DNA of 64,000 bases from Methylobacterium sp. E-065. GTDB taxonomy: Bacteria > Pseudomonadota > Alphaproteobacteria > Rhizobiales > Beijerinckiaceae. Shown here in pieces: positions 44,328 to 53,179 of the stretch. Position numbers and translations under genes: made by a program. The stretch lies in NCBI RefSeq assembly GCF_022829605.1, contig NZ_JAKSYD010000096.1, forward strand, positions 1-64,000, written 5' to 3'. The number at the start of each line of letters is the position of its first letter. Positions within the stretch are counted from its first letter, which is position 1. The notes under the pieces are model-generated. The model saw only the letters and a program-made list of their open reading frames with translations. It was not told the DNA's origin and ran no database searches.

Positions 44328-45446
44328 ATGCCGGAATCCAGGACGCAGATCCCCGCAGCGATGCCCTACCTGCCGCAGCTCGACGGGGTGCGGGCGCTCG
44401 CCATCCTGATCGTGTTCGCGGCCCATTGCGGCTACAGCCACGTCGTCCCCGGTGGGTTCGGGGTCACGGTCTTCTTCTTCCTCAGCGGCTACCTGATCAC
44501 CACCCTGCTGCGGATCGAGCAGGCGCAGGCCGGCGCGGTCTCGCTCCCCGCCTTCTACCTGCGGCGATCCTTGCGCATCCTGCCGCCGATGTATCTCACC
44601 CTGCTCGCCGCAGGCGGGCTCTACGCGCTGGGGCTGCTCGACTGGATGCCGATCGAGCCGGCAGCGATCCTGGGCCAGGCGACGTTCCTGACAAACTATC
44701 CCGGCCTGTTCGGCACCGAGGCGGTGCTGCCCGTGCCGCTCTGGAGCCTCGCCATCGAAGAGCACTTTTACCTGGTTTTCCCGCTGGCATACGTGCTGTG
44801 GCTGGGGCGCCTGCACCCGCGCCGGGCCGCGCTCGCCTGCCTGGGGATCTGCGCGGCGGTGCTGGCGATCCGCTGCCTGAACGTCTGGCGGCTTTCCGAT
44901 TACAGCCTGAACTATTCCTGGACCCATACCCGCATCGACGCGATCCTGTTCGGCTGCTGCCTCGCCCTGTGGAACAACCCGGTGATCCCGGCCGACGCGG
45001 CATGGCGGCCGAAGGCGTGGCACGTGGGCTTAAGCCTCGCGGTGATCCTCGGCACCCTGGCGGTGCGGAACGACGCCTTCCGCGAGACCCTGCGCTACAC
45101 CCTCCAGAGCGCGGCCCTGTTCGTGCCCTTCGCCTATCTGCTGCAGGGCGAGGGACCCGCGGTGCGGCTGCTGGCCAGCCGGCCGATGCGCCAGCTCGGG
45201 CTGTGGTCCTACAGCTTCTACCTCGCCCACATGGCCGTGGTGGCGCTGGTGCTGCACCTGAAGCCGAGCCTACACGGCCTGTCGCTGATGCTCGTGGCCT
45301 TCCCGCCGACGCTGCTCTGGTGCTGGGGGATGTACACACTCGTCGAGCGCCCCTGCGCGCGGCTGCGCCGACGGCTTCTCGCGGACCGGCCGCCCCAGCC
45401 GATCCTCGCCGAGGGGGGACGTCAGGCCGGGGTCACGCCCGCCTGA
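44328..45446 (+). CDS. Acyltransferase family 3 membrane protein (OafA/YrhL-like)
   Basis: A 372-residue integral membrane O-acyltransferase with about ten helices. The first segment has LPQLDGVRALAILIVFAAHCG, with the catalytic His, then GGFGVTVFFFLSGYLIT and RRSLRILPPMY, all typical. VPLWSLAIEEHFYLVFPL is the fourth conserved block. Such enzymes acetylate or acylate surface polysaccharides. It overlaps the convergent GH10 gene by 14 bp. Coupling with OPG and GH10 neighbours suggests polysaccharide modification. Confidence 0.93.
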   Translation: MPESRTQIPAAMPYLPQLDGVRALAILIVFAAHCGYSHVVPGGFGVTVFFFLSGYLITTLLRIEQAQAGAVSLPAFYLRRSLRILPPMYLTLLAAGGLYALGLLDWMPIEPAAILGQATFLTNYPGLFGTEAVLPVPLWSLAIEEHFYLVFPLAYVLWLGRLHPRRAALACLGICAAVLAIRCLNVWRLSDYSLNYSWTHTRIDAILFGCCLALWNNPVIPADAAWRPKAWHVGLSLAVILGTLAVRNDAFRETLRYTLQSAALFVPFAYLLQGEGPAVRLLASRPMRQLGLWSYSFYLAHMAVVALVLHLKPSLHGLSLMLVAFPPTLLWCWGMYTLVERPCARLRRRLLADRPPQPILAEGGRQAGVTPA

Positions 45447-46611
45447 GCCGCTCCCGCGCGCCACTGTGGTCCGGTGCCGCCGCGAACGCTGCTTTCATCG
45501 CATACCAGAGGGGCTTGCGCCGGAACTGCGCGTCCAACGGCAGGGCGCGCTGGGGCAGGCTGTCCGGCCGCTTGCGGTAGGGATGGTCGTTCAACCACGT
45601 GTCCGGGTCGTAGATGTCCCAGGTCACGACATCGAGCAGAGCCGGCTCGTCCAGAGCCACGTCGAGGTAGCGTCTTGCGTAGTCGGCTACCATCCGGTCG
45701 CGGATGGGCACGTCGGACGGGAAGGCCCGGTCGTCGATGTCGAGTTCGGTGATCGCGATGCCGAGGCCCATCTGGCCGATCTCGCGCAGGAAGCGCCGGA
45801 GCTGGCCCTGGTCGATCGGGATCGTGCTGGTGAGATGCGATTGCAGCCCGAAGCGCCGGATCGGCACGCCGCGCGCCCGCATCGCTTCCAGCCGGCGCAG
45901 GACCTTGGTGCGCTTGGCCTCCATCCAGGGCGCGCCCTGCTCGACCGCATCCTCGTTCCACGTGCCGGCGGCGGCCGGGTCGGTCTCATGCAGGATCCGG
46001 AAGGCGAGATCGACGTAGCCAGGGCCGATCGAGGCGAGCCAGGGCGAGTCGCGCAGGCCCCCGCCGCGGTCGGGATCGGCCTCGTTGCCCAGAATCTCGT
46101 TGACCACGTCCCAGGCGACGATCTGCCCGCGGTAATGGCCCGCCACGGTCTCGATCCAGCGCCGCATGAAGTCTTCGCCCTGCGCGGCGCTCGCCCGTCC
46201 GAGCAGCGGGCCCACCCAGGGCGGCAGCGCCGCGTGCCAGACGAGCGTATGGCCGCGCATCTTTTGGCCGTTCGCGCGGGCGAAGCGCAGGATCGCATCA
46301 CCCCGGGCGAAGTCGGTCTTGCCTGGAGCGGGCAGCACCTCCTCCATCTTCATCTCGGTGCCGCAGACCAGGAGGCCGCATTCCCGTGCCACCGCCTGCC
46401 GGTAGGCGGGCGTGGACTCGAAGCGGTGGAACGGCACCTCGCAGCCGTAGAGCAGGCCTTTCGCGGCGGCGGCGGCCTGAAGGCTGTCGCTCGACCAGGA
46501 TGGGCGGCCGAGCGGCCCGAACCCGGCGGGCGCGGCCCCCCGCGCGGCCGGCGCGAGCCCCGCGCAGGCCATTCCGGCGAGAAGGGAGCGGCGGCTCGGA
46601 ACGATCGGCAT
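45433..46611 (-). CDS. Endo-1,4-beta-xylanase, GH10 family
   Basis: A 392-residue exported glycoside hydrolase. An RR-containing signal (SRRSLLAGMACAGLAPAARG) suggests Tat export. The GH10 barrel has both catalytic residues: acid/base Glu172 in WDVVNE and nucleophile Glu289 in ITELDI. GHTLVWHAALPPWV and GLQSHL are further family motifs. There is no carbohydrate-binding module. In plant-associated Methylobacterium it may act on plant xylan, or on a self-made polysaccharide given the adjacent acyltransferase. Confidence 0.95.
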   Translation of the reverse strand: MPIVPSRRSLLAGMACAGLAPAARGAAPAGFGPLGRPSWSSDSLQAAAAAKGLLYGCEVPFHRFESTPAYRQAVARECGLLVCGTEMKMEEVLPAPGKTDFARGDAILRFARANGQKMRGHTLVWHAALPPWVGPLLGRASAAQGEDFMRRWIETVAGHYRGQIVAWDVVNEILGNEADPDRGGGLRDSPWLASIGPGYVDLAFRILHETDPAAAGTWNEDAVEQGAPWMEAKRTKVLRRLEAMRARGVPIRRFGLQSHLTSTIPIDQGQLRRFLREIGQMGLGIAITELDIDDRAFPSDVPIRDRMVADYARRYLDVALDEPALLDVVTWDIYDPDTWLNDHPYRKRPDSLPQRALPLDAQFRRKPLWYAMKAAFAAAPDHSGARERLRRA

Positions 46612-46774
46612 GCCGCCTCCTCGGGTTCGGTGGGATCACCGGTATGAGAGCATGCGGTGGCGGAGGTTACGATCCGCTGAGTCTGCGGGCGGGCCTCCGT
46701 CCGATCCGGCGCGCCAACTCGCCTTCATCCGGGCTCGCCCCATCTGAAGGGCGCCATCCAGCCGAGGATCCGTC

Positions 46775-47617
46775 ATGAGCCAGCACCCCGCCATCAGCCC
46801 CGGCCGCAGCGCCGTCGTCACGGGTGCTGCGAGCGGCATCGGGCTCGCCGCCGCGCAGGCCTTCGCGCGGGCGGGCATGAATGTCTGGCTCGCCGACCTG
46901 CCGGGGCCGGCGCTCGATGCCGCCCGAGCGGCCGTGGCCGAACTCGCCGCCGTCGAGGTCCGCGCGGTGCCGACCGACGTTTCCGACCGGAGCGCCGTGG
47001 AGGCCCTGGCGGCCGCCGTCGCGCGGGGTGGGCCGCCCGCGATCGTCATGCTGAACGCCGGGATCGAGGCCGGCGGCACGCTGTTCTCCGATGCCGACAC
47101 CTGGGCGCGGATCCTTGGCACCAACCTCTGGGGCGTGGTCAACGGCATCCACGCCTTCGCGCCCGGCATGATCGAGGGGGGCAAGCCCGGCGCCGTGATC
47201 GTGACCGGCTCGAAGCAGGGCATCACCACGCCGCCCGGCAACGCGCCCTACAACGTCTCGAAGGCCGGGGTGAAGGCGGTCACCGAGGCACTTGCGCACG
47301 AGCTTCGCAACCGCGAGGGCTGCCACACCACCGCGCACCTGCTGATCCCGGGCTTCGTCTATACGGGGCTGACCAAGGCCCGCGGCATCGCCGAGAAGCC
47401 GGCCGGTGCCTGGGCGCCGGAGGAGACGGTGGCGTTCCTGCTGGAGCGACTGGCGGCGGGGGATTTCTACATCCTCTGTCCCGACAACGAGACCACCCGG
47501 GCGCAGGACGAAAAGCGGATCGCCTGGGCGGCGGGCGACATCATCGAGAACCGGCCGGCGCTCTCGCGCTGGCATCCGGATCACGCTGAGGCGTTCAAGC
47601 GGTCCATGGAGGAATAG
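46775..47617 (+). CDS. SDR-family NAD(P)-dependent oxidoreductase
   Basis: A 280-residue short-chain dehydrogenase with TGAASGIG, an aspartate after the second strand (LADLPG, suggesting NAD), NAG in MLNAGIEAGG, and YNVSKAGVKAV with Tyr/Lys. The long C-terminal extension contains FYILCPDNETTRAQDEKR. It ends with TAG directly abutting the ATG of the next gene, so the two are cotranscribed. The substrate is unknown. Confidence 0.9.
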   Translation: MSQHPAISPGRSAVVTGAASGIGLAAAQAFARAGMNVWLADLPGPALDAARAAVAELAAVEVRAVPTDVSDRSAVEALAAAVARGGPPAIVMLNAGIEAGGTLFSDADTWARILGTNLWGVVNGIHAFAPGMIEGGKPGAVIVTGSKQGITTPPGNAPYNVSKAGVKAVTEALAHELRNREGCHTTAHLLIPGFVYTGLTKARGIAEKPAGAWAPEETVAFLLERLAAGDFYILCPDNETTRAQDEKRIAWAAGDIIENRPALSRWHPDHAEAFKRSMEE

Positions 47618-47905
47618 ATGGCCCGCAGGGCCGGCCCACCCGCACGCGTCAAGGAGACGATCTTCGGCCCGCCGGCCACGACGACGCGGGCGGCCTTCAT
47701 CCGCTTCGGCAACGCCGTGCACTGGCAGGCCTATTTCGCGGATGCCGGCCTCGGGCCGGTCATGGGGCAAGTCCGGGACGATGAGCGGGCGCTCCTCGAA
47801 GCCGCGCTCCAACAACTGAAGAAGGCCGAGCACCGCCTCGTCGCGGCGTTCATCACAGAGCTGACGGATGGCACCGTGACCTTCGCCGAGGCGAAGGCGA
47901 TCTAG
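47618..47905 (+). CDS. Unknown protein in an operon with the SDR
   Basis: A 95-residue basic protein whose ATG directly follows the SDR stop. It contains VHWQAYFADAGLGPVMGQVR and a helical QLKKAEHRLVAAFITEL. It ends in a TAG at 47903-47905, but the same frame continues with good codon use for 59 more codons (WETENDTMRIAWDDPDAF). The protein may therefore be truncated by a nonsense change, or the continuation is a separate small gene. No family is recognised. Confidence 0.6.
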   Translation: MARRAGPPARVKETIFGPPATTTRAAFIRFGNAVHWQAYFADAGLGPVMGQVRDDERALLEAALQQLKKAEHRLVAAFITELTDGTVTFAEAKAI

Positions 47906-47926
47906 TGGGAGACGGAAAACGACACG

Positions 47927-48082
47927 ATGCGGATCGCGTGGGACGACCCGGACGCGTTCCTGCGCTTCCTCCTCACCGTGCGGGATCGGATCGATCCCCA
48001 CGTCTGGCCGGCCAGACCGCCCCGGTTCCGACCGGACCCGACGACGCGCCAGGGACGAAGGCAGCGTGGTGGATCTGGCTGA
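47927..48082 (+). CDS. Small ORF, or the interrupted 3' part of the preceding gene
   Basis: A 51-residue frame from ATG 47927 (MRIAWDDPDAFLRFLLTVRD then RIDPHVWPARPP), in frame with the preceding gene across its TAG stop. Third positions are almost all G/C, so it was selected as coding. It has no Shine-Dalgarno of its own, which favours an origin as part of the upstream protein. Confidence 0.4.
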   Translation: MRIAWDDPDAFLRFLLTVRDRIDPHVWPARPPRFRPDPTTRQGRRQRGGSG

Positions 48083-48125
48083 CGCGCGCCCAATCGAACG
48101 GGATCTTGCCAAGCTGAGCGCCGGC

Positions 48126-50816
48126 CTAACCTCCGGTCGGTGATCCCACCGCCAGCGGCAACTGCACCTTCACCAAGCCCGGATCCTCCGGATCGCGCCC
48201 CTGCGTGAAGCCGAGGCGGCGGCAGACCGCCAGCATCGGCCGGTTCTCGGCCAGCACCGAGCCCTCGACATGGCCGATCCCTTCGGAGCGCGCCCAGTCG
48301 ATCATCAGGCGCATCAGCGCGAAGGCGAGCCCCGTGCCCCGGGCATCGCGCCCCACCGCGATGGCGTATTCGCCGCTCTCGTGGTTGGCGTCGGCGTGGA
48401 GCCGCACGGCGCCGAGCATGCGCTCGCCCCCTTGCGCGTCCACCTCGGTCGCCACGAACGCGATGGCGCGGGCATAATCGAGCTGCGTCAGGCGGGCCAG
48501 GAAGGCGTGGCTGAAGGCGCGCACCGGTCCGAAGAAGCGCAGGCGCAGATCCTCCGGATCGAGCCCCTGGAAGAAGGTCAGGAACAGTCCCTCGTCCTCC
48601 GGGCGCACGGGCCGCACGCGGATGGTCCGGTCCTTGAGATTAAGGGTCCGCACCCATTCCGCCGGGTAGGGCCGGATCGCGAAGCGTGGATGGCCCCGCC
48701 CATGCCGGCCCCGCTCCGAGCGGCCGATCCGCACCCTTGCATCGAGGGCGAGCACCCCGGTCTCGTCGGCGAGCAGTGGGTTGATGTCGAGCTCGCGGAC
48801 CTGCGGCAGGTCGGTGGCGAGCTGGGACAGCTTCACCAGCGTCAGCGCGATCGCCGACATGTCGGCGGCCGGCACGTCGCGGTAGGCTTCGAGGCGCCGG
48901 GCGACCCGGGTGCGGCCGATCAGGTCGCGGGCGAGGATCAGGTCGAGCGGCGGCAGGCCGAGGGCCCGGTCGTCGATCACCTCGACGGCCGTGCCGCCCC
49001 GCCCGAACACCACCACGGGGCCGAACACGGGATCCTCCGCGAGGCCTGCGATCAGCTCCCGGCGCTGGCCCCGGCGCACCATGGGCTGCACCGCGAAGCC
49101 GGTGACGCGCGCATCCGGGCGCTCGCGCCGGGCCCTTATCAGGATGCTGCGCGCCGCCTCGCGGACATCGGCCTCGCTGGTCAGATCGAGGTGGACCCCG
49201 CCGATATCGGATTTGTGCACGATGTCGGGGGAGACGACCTTGAGCGCCACCGTGCCGCCGGCCGCGATGATCGGCCAGGCCGCCGCCGCCGCGGCGTCCT
49301 TGTCGGGGGCCAGCGTGATCGGCACGATCGGGATCCCGTAGGCTTCGAGCAGGCCGTTCACCGCGATCGGATCGAGCCACGCCGCTCCGTGGCGCAGGGC
49401 GCCCGCGATGATCGAGCGGGCCCGGGCCGTGTCGGGGGAGAAGTCGCGCGGCAGCGAGTCCGGCGTGCGCATCAGGTCGTCCTGCGCCTCGCGGTAGCGG
49501 ACGAGGTGCAGGAAGCCTTCGATCGCTTCGGAATCCGTCGAGAAATGCGGGAGCCCCGCGCGTGCAAACGCTTCCCGCGCCGCCTCGGCATCGCCCAGGG
49601 AGACAGCGAAAAGCGGCTTCTTGCGCGTCTGGCCGGCGCGGACGCGCTTGACCGTTTCGGCGATCGCGTTCGCGACCTCGCCTGCATCCGAGCGCACGGT
49701 GGGGACGTGGATCGCCAGCACGGCGTCGCTGACGCGATCCGTGAGGATCGGCTCCAGGGCGGCCGCGAAGGCTGGTCCCGCCGCGTCGATGCCGAGGTCG
49801 AGGGGATTGCCGGCCGGGCGCCCTTCCGCCTCGGCGGCATCGGCCATAGTGCCTGCGCGCTCGATCAGCCTGTCGGCAGCCAGCAGGCCGATGCCGCGGC
49901 CATTCGACAGGATCGCGAGCCGGTCGCCGGGGAACGGGCGCTGGCGCCCCAGGGTCTCGACGGCGGAGAACATTTCGTCGAGATCCTGCACCGCCAACAG
50001 ACCGGCCCGCCGGAAGGCCGCGGTGTAGACCGCGTCCGGCCGAGCGAGCGCGCCCGTATGAGTCTCGGGGGCGCGGGTGTCGGGCCGGTGCCGCCCGGCG
50101 CGCAGGACCACGACGGGCTTGGCGCGGGCCGCCGCGCGGGCCGCCGACATGAACCGTCGGGCATCCGCGACCCGGTCGAGGCAGAGCAGGATCGCGCGGG
50201 TGCGGTAATCGGCGGCGAAATGGTCAAGACAATCGGCTACGCCGATGTCGAGCACGCTGCCCAGCGAGAGCACCGCCGAGAAGCCCGTCCCGTGGCGGGC
50301 GCCCCACTCGACGATTGCGGCCGCGACCGTGCCGGATTGCGAGACGAGGGCGAGGTCGCCTGCGGCGGGGGCGTGGGCGAACAGGCTGGCGTTGAGCTTG
50401 GCGCCCGGCACGGCGAGGCCGGCGCTGTCGGGTCCGAGCAGGCGCAGGCCGTGCGCGCGGGCGATCCGATGCGCGGTCGGTCCCGGATCGTCCGGGCCGG
50501 ACCCGAGCCGGGCCGTCAGGATCACGGCGGCACCGGCGCCGGACGCCGCTGCCTGCGCGACGACCTCGGGTACCCGCGGCGGCGGCACGGCGATCAGGAC
50601 GAGGTCCGGGACGGTGGGCAGATCCGCGATCTGTGGGACGCAGGGCAGGCCGTCCACGAAGTCGTGATCGGGCTGCACCGGCAGGATCGCGCCGGGGAAG
50701 CCAGACGCCCGCAAGCCGTCCAGCACGCTACGCGCCACCGAGCCCGCGCGCGCCACGGCGCCGACCAGGGCGATCGCACGGGGCGCCAGCAGCTTGTCGA
50801 ACCGGTAGGTGCTCAC
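48126..50816 (-). CDS. ADP-forming acyl-CoA synthetase-like protein fused to a GNAT acetyltransferase (Pat/AcuA-like)
   Basis: An 896-residue fusion. The first part is the CoA-binding domain (LAPRAIALVGAV), then the ligase-CoA domain with the phospho-His region ETHTGALARPDAV (His253). An ATP-grasp domain follows (PIVPITLAPDKDA, TVALKVVSPDIVHKSDIGGV). The C-terminal GNAT domain (about 735-890) has YAIAVGRDARGTGLAFALM, a Q/RxxGxG/A motif. This is the layout of Pat protein acetyltransferases, which control acetyl-CoA synthetase by lysine acetylation. The His and ATP-grasp parts look intact, so synthetase activity is not excluded. Confidence 0.92.
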   Translation of the reverse strand: MSTYRFDKLLAPRAIALVGAVARAGSVARSVLDGLRASGFPGAILPVQPDHDFVDGLPCVPQIADLPTVPDLVLIAVPPPRVPEVVAQAAASGAGAAVILTARLGSGPDDPGPTAHRIARAHGLRLLGPDSAGLAVPGAKLNASLFAHAPAAGDLALVSQSGTVAAAIVEWGARHGTGFSAVLSLGSVLDIGVADCLDHFAADYRTRAILLCLDRVADARRFMSAARAAARAKPVVVLRAGRHRPDTRAPETHTGALARPDAVYTAAFRRAGLLAVQDLDEMFSAVETLGRQRPFPGDRLAILSNGRGIGLLAADRLIERAGTMADAAEAEGRPAGNPLDLGIDAAGPAFAAALEPILTDRVSDAVLAIHVPTVRSDAGEVANAIAETVKRVRAGQTRKKPLFAVSLGDAEAAREAFARAGLPHFSTDSEAIEGFLHLVRYREAQDDLMRTPDSLPRDFSPDTARARSIIAGALRHGAAWLDPIAVNGLLEAYGIPIVPITLAPDKDAAAAAAWPIIAAGGTVALKVVSPDIVHKSDIGGVHLDLTSEADVREAARSILIRARRERPDARVTGFAVQPMVRRGQRRELIAGLAEDPVFGPVVVFGRGGTAVEVIDDRALGLPPLDLILARDLIGRTRVARRLEAYRDVPAADMSAIALTLVKLSQLATDLPQVRELDINPLLADETGVLALDARVRIGRSERGRHGRGHPRFAIRPYPAEWVRTLNLKDRTIRVRPVRPEDEGLFLTFFQGLDPEDLRLRFFGPVRAFSHAFLARLTQLDYARAIAFVATEVDAQGGERMLGAVRLHADANHESGEYAIAVGRDARGTGLAFALMRLMIDWARSEGIGHVEGSVLAENRPMLAVCRRLGFTQGRDPEDPGLVKVQLPLAVGSPTGG

Positions 50817-51225
50817 GGGGCTGCCGTCACGGAATCCAATCCCGCGGGCCAGTCGTACCGGCGTGCATGGGGTGTCCCTCGCTCACGTCGGGATCGGGCA
50901 CGATCCGGAAGGCCCAGGGTCCGACCCTATCGCTTTACCACATGGCGCGGTTGGCCGCGCGGGCAACGTCCAGCGGTTCCGGCCCTGTCACAGTGCGATG
51001 AGCCGCTGCCCGGAGGGCTTGCAGATACCCTTCAGATCAAATATCCGGCGCCCTTTGTCCTCGCCAAGACGCCAGCTATGGCCATCTGTAATTTGTTCTT
51101 GCCATGAAATTCACATCACAATAGTAACTACGCCACATCTGCCTGTATCGGGCGGCCCGGAAACAGATTCCGATCATCCTGCCGAGTGACGGGCAGAGCC
51201 CGGGATCGCCAGGAGGTTTCAAGGA
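50817..51225. other. Intergenic region upstream of mucR
   Basis: About 400 bp with no gene. The stretch 51070-51150 is AT-rich (CTGTAATTTGTTC, GAAATTCACATCACAATAGTAAC) in a GC-rich surrounding. MucR-like proteins bind AT-rich DNA and repress their own genes, so this is a plausible autoregulatory site. No definite promoter is seen. Confidence 0.4.
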
Positions 51226-51639
51226 ATGGATTCCACGGTCGAAGGGCAGCCGGACTTCCTCACGCTCTCGGTCGACATTGTGTCGGCCTTCGTGAGCAAC
51301 AACCCGGTCACCCCACCGGAACTGCCGGCGCTGATCGTCAAGGTTCACGCAGTCCTGCACGAGCTGAGCCAGCCCACCTCCGCGCCGGCCGAGGATCTGC
51401 GGCCCGCCGTCTCGGTCCGGCGCTCGGTCCAGCCTGACTTCATCGTCTGCCTGGAGGACGGGAAGAAGTTCAAATCCCTCAAGCGCCACCTGCGCACGCA
51501 CTACAATCTGACCCCGGACGAATATCGCCAGAAATGGGGTCTGCCCGCCGATTATCCGATGGTCGCGCCGAGTTACGCCGCGGCCCGGTCGAGTCTCGCC
51601 AAGAGCATGGGCCTCGGCCACCAGCGCCGGAAGGGTTGA
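51226..51639 (+). CDS. mucR: MucR/Ros family transcriptional regulator
   Basis: A 137-residue zinc-finger regulator of the Ros/MucR family that controls exopolysaccharide, motility and surface genes in Rhizobiales, in an H-NS-like way. The N-terminal oligomerisation half starts [15 protein letters not shown]. The finger is C75-LE-D78-x9-H88-x3-H92 ([18 protein letters not shown]), so the second Cys of classical Ros is Asp, as in some Mesorhizobium homologues. [20 protein letters not shown] follows as in all members. AGGAGG at 51211-51216 supports the start. Confidence 0.95.
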   Translation: MDSTVEGQPDFLTLSVDIVSAFVSNNPVTPPELPALIVKVHAVLHELSQPTSAPAEDLRPAVSVRRSVQPDFIVCLEDGKKFKSLKRHLRTHYNLTPDEYRQKWGLPADYPMVAPSYAAARSSLAKSMGLGHQRRKG

Positions 51640-51736
51640 GGACGCGTCCGCGTCCACAGGTTTTCAGCCGCGGTTAGGCATCGGGCAAGGGGCGCTTGCG
51701 AGGGTCACGAGACCCGTCCGCGCCCCTTGAGACCCG

Positions 51737-52486
51737 ATGCAAGGTAAGCCCAATCCTGTCGCGCGCCTGTTCTGGACGGCCGTGATCGGCGGTCCGTTCG
51801 CGCTCTGGTATGGTCCGCCCGCCCTGGCGGCCACGGGGCTCGCGCTGCTGGGCGTGTGGCTGCGCCATCTCGGCCGGCCGCGCCGGTTCCGCGCCCAGGT
51901 GCGCCGCATCGCCCGGGCCCACGGGGAGACGCTGGCCCTGCGGCGGCGGCAGGAAAGCTTTCGCGACGCCTACGGCAACTGGATCGAGGACGGCTGGCTG
52001 CGCGAGCGCGAGTACTTCCTCGACCGCACGGTGCTGCCCCAGATCGGCCCGCGTTACGCCGACCTCGCCATGACCGAGCGGGATCGGATGCTGGCGATCG
52101 TCGAGGCCGAGGCGGCGTCCATCGATCTACCCGAGGATGAAGACGCACCGGCGGACGGGCTCGACTACGAGCGCTACTGCGCCGAGCGCCTCGTCCGGGC
52201 GGGATGGCGGGCGCACCGGACCCCGGCGAGCGGCGATCAGGGCGCCGACATCGTGGCGGTTCGCAATGGTCTGCGCCTCGTCATCCAGTGCAAGCGCCTG
52301 GCCAAGCCCGTGGGCAATGCCGCCGTGCAGGAGGCGGCCGCGGCCCAGCGCTACTGGGCAGGCGACCGCGCCGCCGTCGTCTCGAATGCCGGCTTCACGC
52401 CGGCGGCCCGCCGGCTCGCGGCGGCGACCGGGGTGCTGCTGCTGCACCATGACGGGCTCGACGCCATCGACCTCGCGCAAGTGTGA
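51737..52486 (+). CDS. Membrane-anchored Mrr-like restriction endonuclease domain protein
   Basis: A 249-residue protein. The N-terminus has two hydrophobic stretches (LFWTAVIGGPFALWYG, ALAATGLALLGVWLRHL), so it is likely membrane-anchored. A basic helical linker follows. The C-terminal domain (about 135-249) is a PD-(D/E)xK Mrr_cat fold: DYERYCAERLVRAGWRAH, GDQGADIVAV with the catalytic Asp, and LVIQCKRL with the QxK pair. It ends FTPAARRLAAATGVLLLHHD, also typical. No methylase is adjacent. It could act on incoming or modified DNA. Confidence 0.85.
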   Translation: MQGKPNPVARLFWTAVIGGPFALWYGPPALAATGLALLGVWLRHLGRPRRFRAQVRRIARAHGETLALRRRQESFRDAYGNWIEDGWLREREYFLDRTVLPQIGPRYADLAMTERDRMLAIVEAEAASIDLPEDEDAPADGLDYERYCAERLVRAGWRAHRTPASGDQGADIVAVRNGLRLVIQCKRLAKPVGNAAVQEAAAAQRYWAGDRAAVVSNAGFTPAARRLAAATGVLLLHHDGLDAIDLAQV

Positions 52487-52577
52487 TGTAGATGTGATCA
52501 GGGCCGGCCAGACCGGGGGCGGATCGCCCCCGGATCGACCTAAAGCGGCCGCGCCTCTTGCGCGCCCGACGCCTTGC

Positions 52578-53057
52578 TCAGAGCACCTTCAGCAGCGCCT
52601 CGGCCCCCGAGGCCTCGGCCTTGGAGGGCGTCTCCTCGACGTTCAGGATCTTCACGACCCCGTCCTCGACGAGCATGGAGTAGCGCTTCGAGCGGATGCC
52701 GAGACCGAAGCCCGTACCGTCCATCTCCAGGCCGAGTGCCTTGGCGAAATCGGCATTGCCGTCGGCCAGGAATTCCAGACCCTCGGCGCCGCTCGCCTTC
52801 GCCCACGCGTCGAGCACGAACACGTCGTTGACGCTCGTGACCGCGATGGCGTCGACGCCGCGGCCGAGGATCTCATCCTTGTGGGTGACGAAGCCCGGCA
52901 GGTGGTTGCGGTGGCAGCTCGGCGTGAAGGCGCCCGGGACGCCGATCACCACCACGCGGCGGCCCTTGAACACGTCGTCGGTGGTGCGGGCAATCGGGCC
53001 CTCCGGGCCGCTCACCCGGAACGTGGCCTGGGGCAGATGGTCGCCGACCTGGATCAT
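52578..53057 (-). CDS. Peroxiredoxin, Prx5/AhpE-like thiol peroxidase
   Basis: A 159-residue thiol peroxidase of the Prx5 type that reduces H2O2 and alkyl hydroperoxides. The peroxidatic Cys48 is in PGAFTPSCHRNHLPG. AVTSVNDVFVLDAWAK and ADGNADFAKALGLEMDGTGFG are typical Prx5 blocks. The extension on the open frame to 53165 is not coding; ATG 53057 begins MIQVGDHLP with GAGGGACC upstream. There is no fused glutaredoxin. Confidence 0.95.
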   Translation of the reverse strand: MIQVGDHLPQATFRVSGPEGPIARTTDDVFKGRRVVVIGVPGAFTPSCHRNHLPGFVTHKDEILGRGVDAIAVTSVNDVFVLDAWAKASGAEGLEFLADGNADFAKALGLEMDGTGFGLGIRSKRYSMLVEDGVVKILNVEETPSKAEASGAEALLKVL

Positions 53058-53179
53058 CGCGGGTCCCTCGTTGCTGCGCATATGCGTTTGCGCGCCTGAC
53101 CTAGCGTGGTCGGTGGGACCTGTCGAGCAATCCGCCTCCTGACGTGCAGGATGTCCAAGGGCCAATCAGCGATCCGTGA

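Noticed and set aside
47905-48117. 70-codon GTG-started frame after the 95-residue gene
   Set aside because: Different frame from the coding-like continuation; Pro/Arg/Ala-rich with no ribosome binding site.
48270-51107. 945-codon open frame opposite the synthetase-GNAT gene
   Set aside because: Shadow frame; low-complexity Arg/Gly/His protein without domains, while the minus strand is a clear fusion enzyme.
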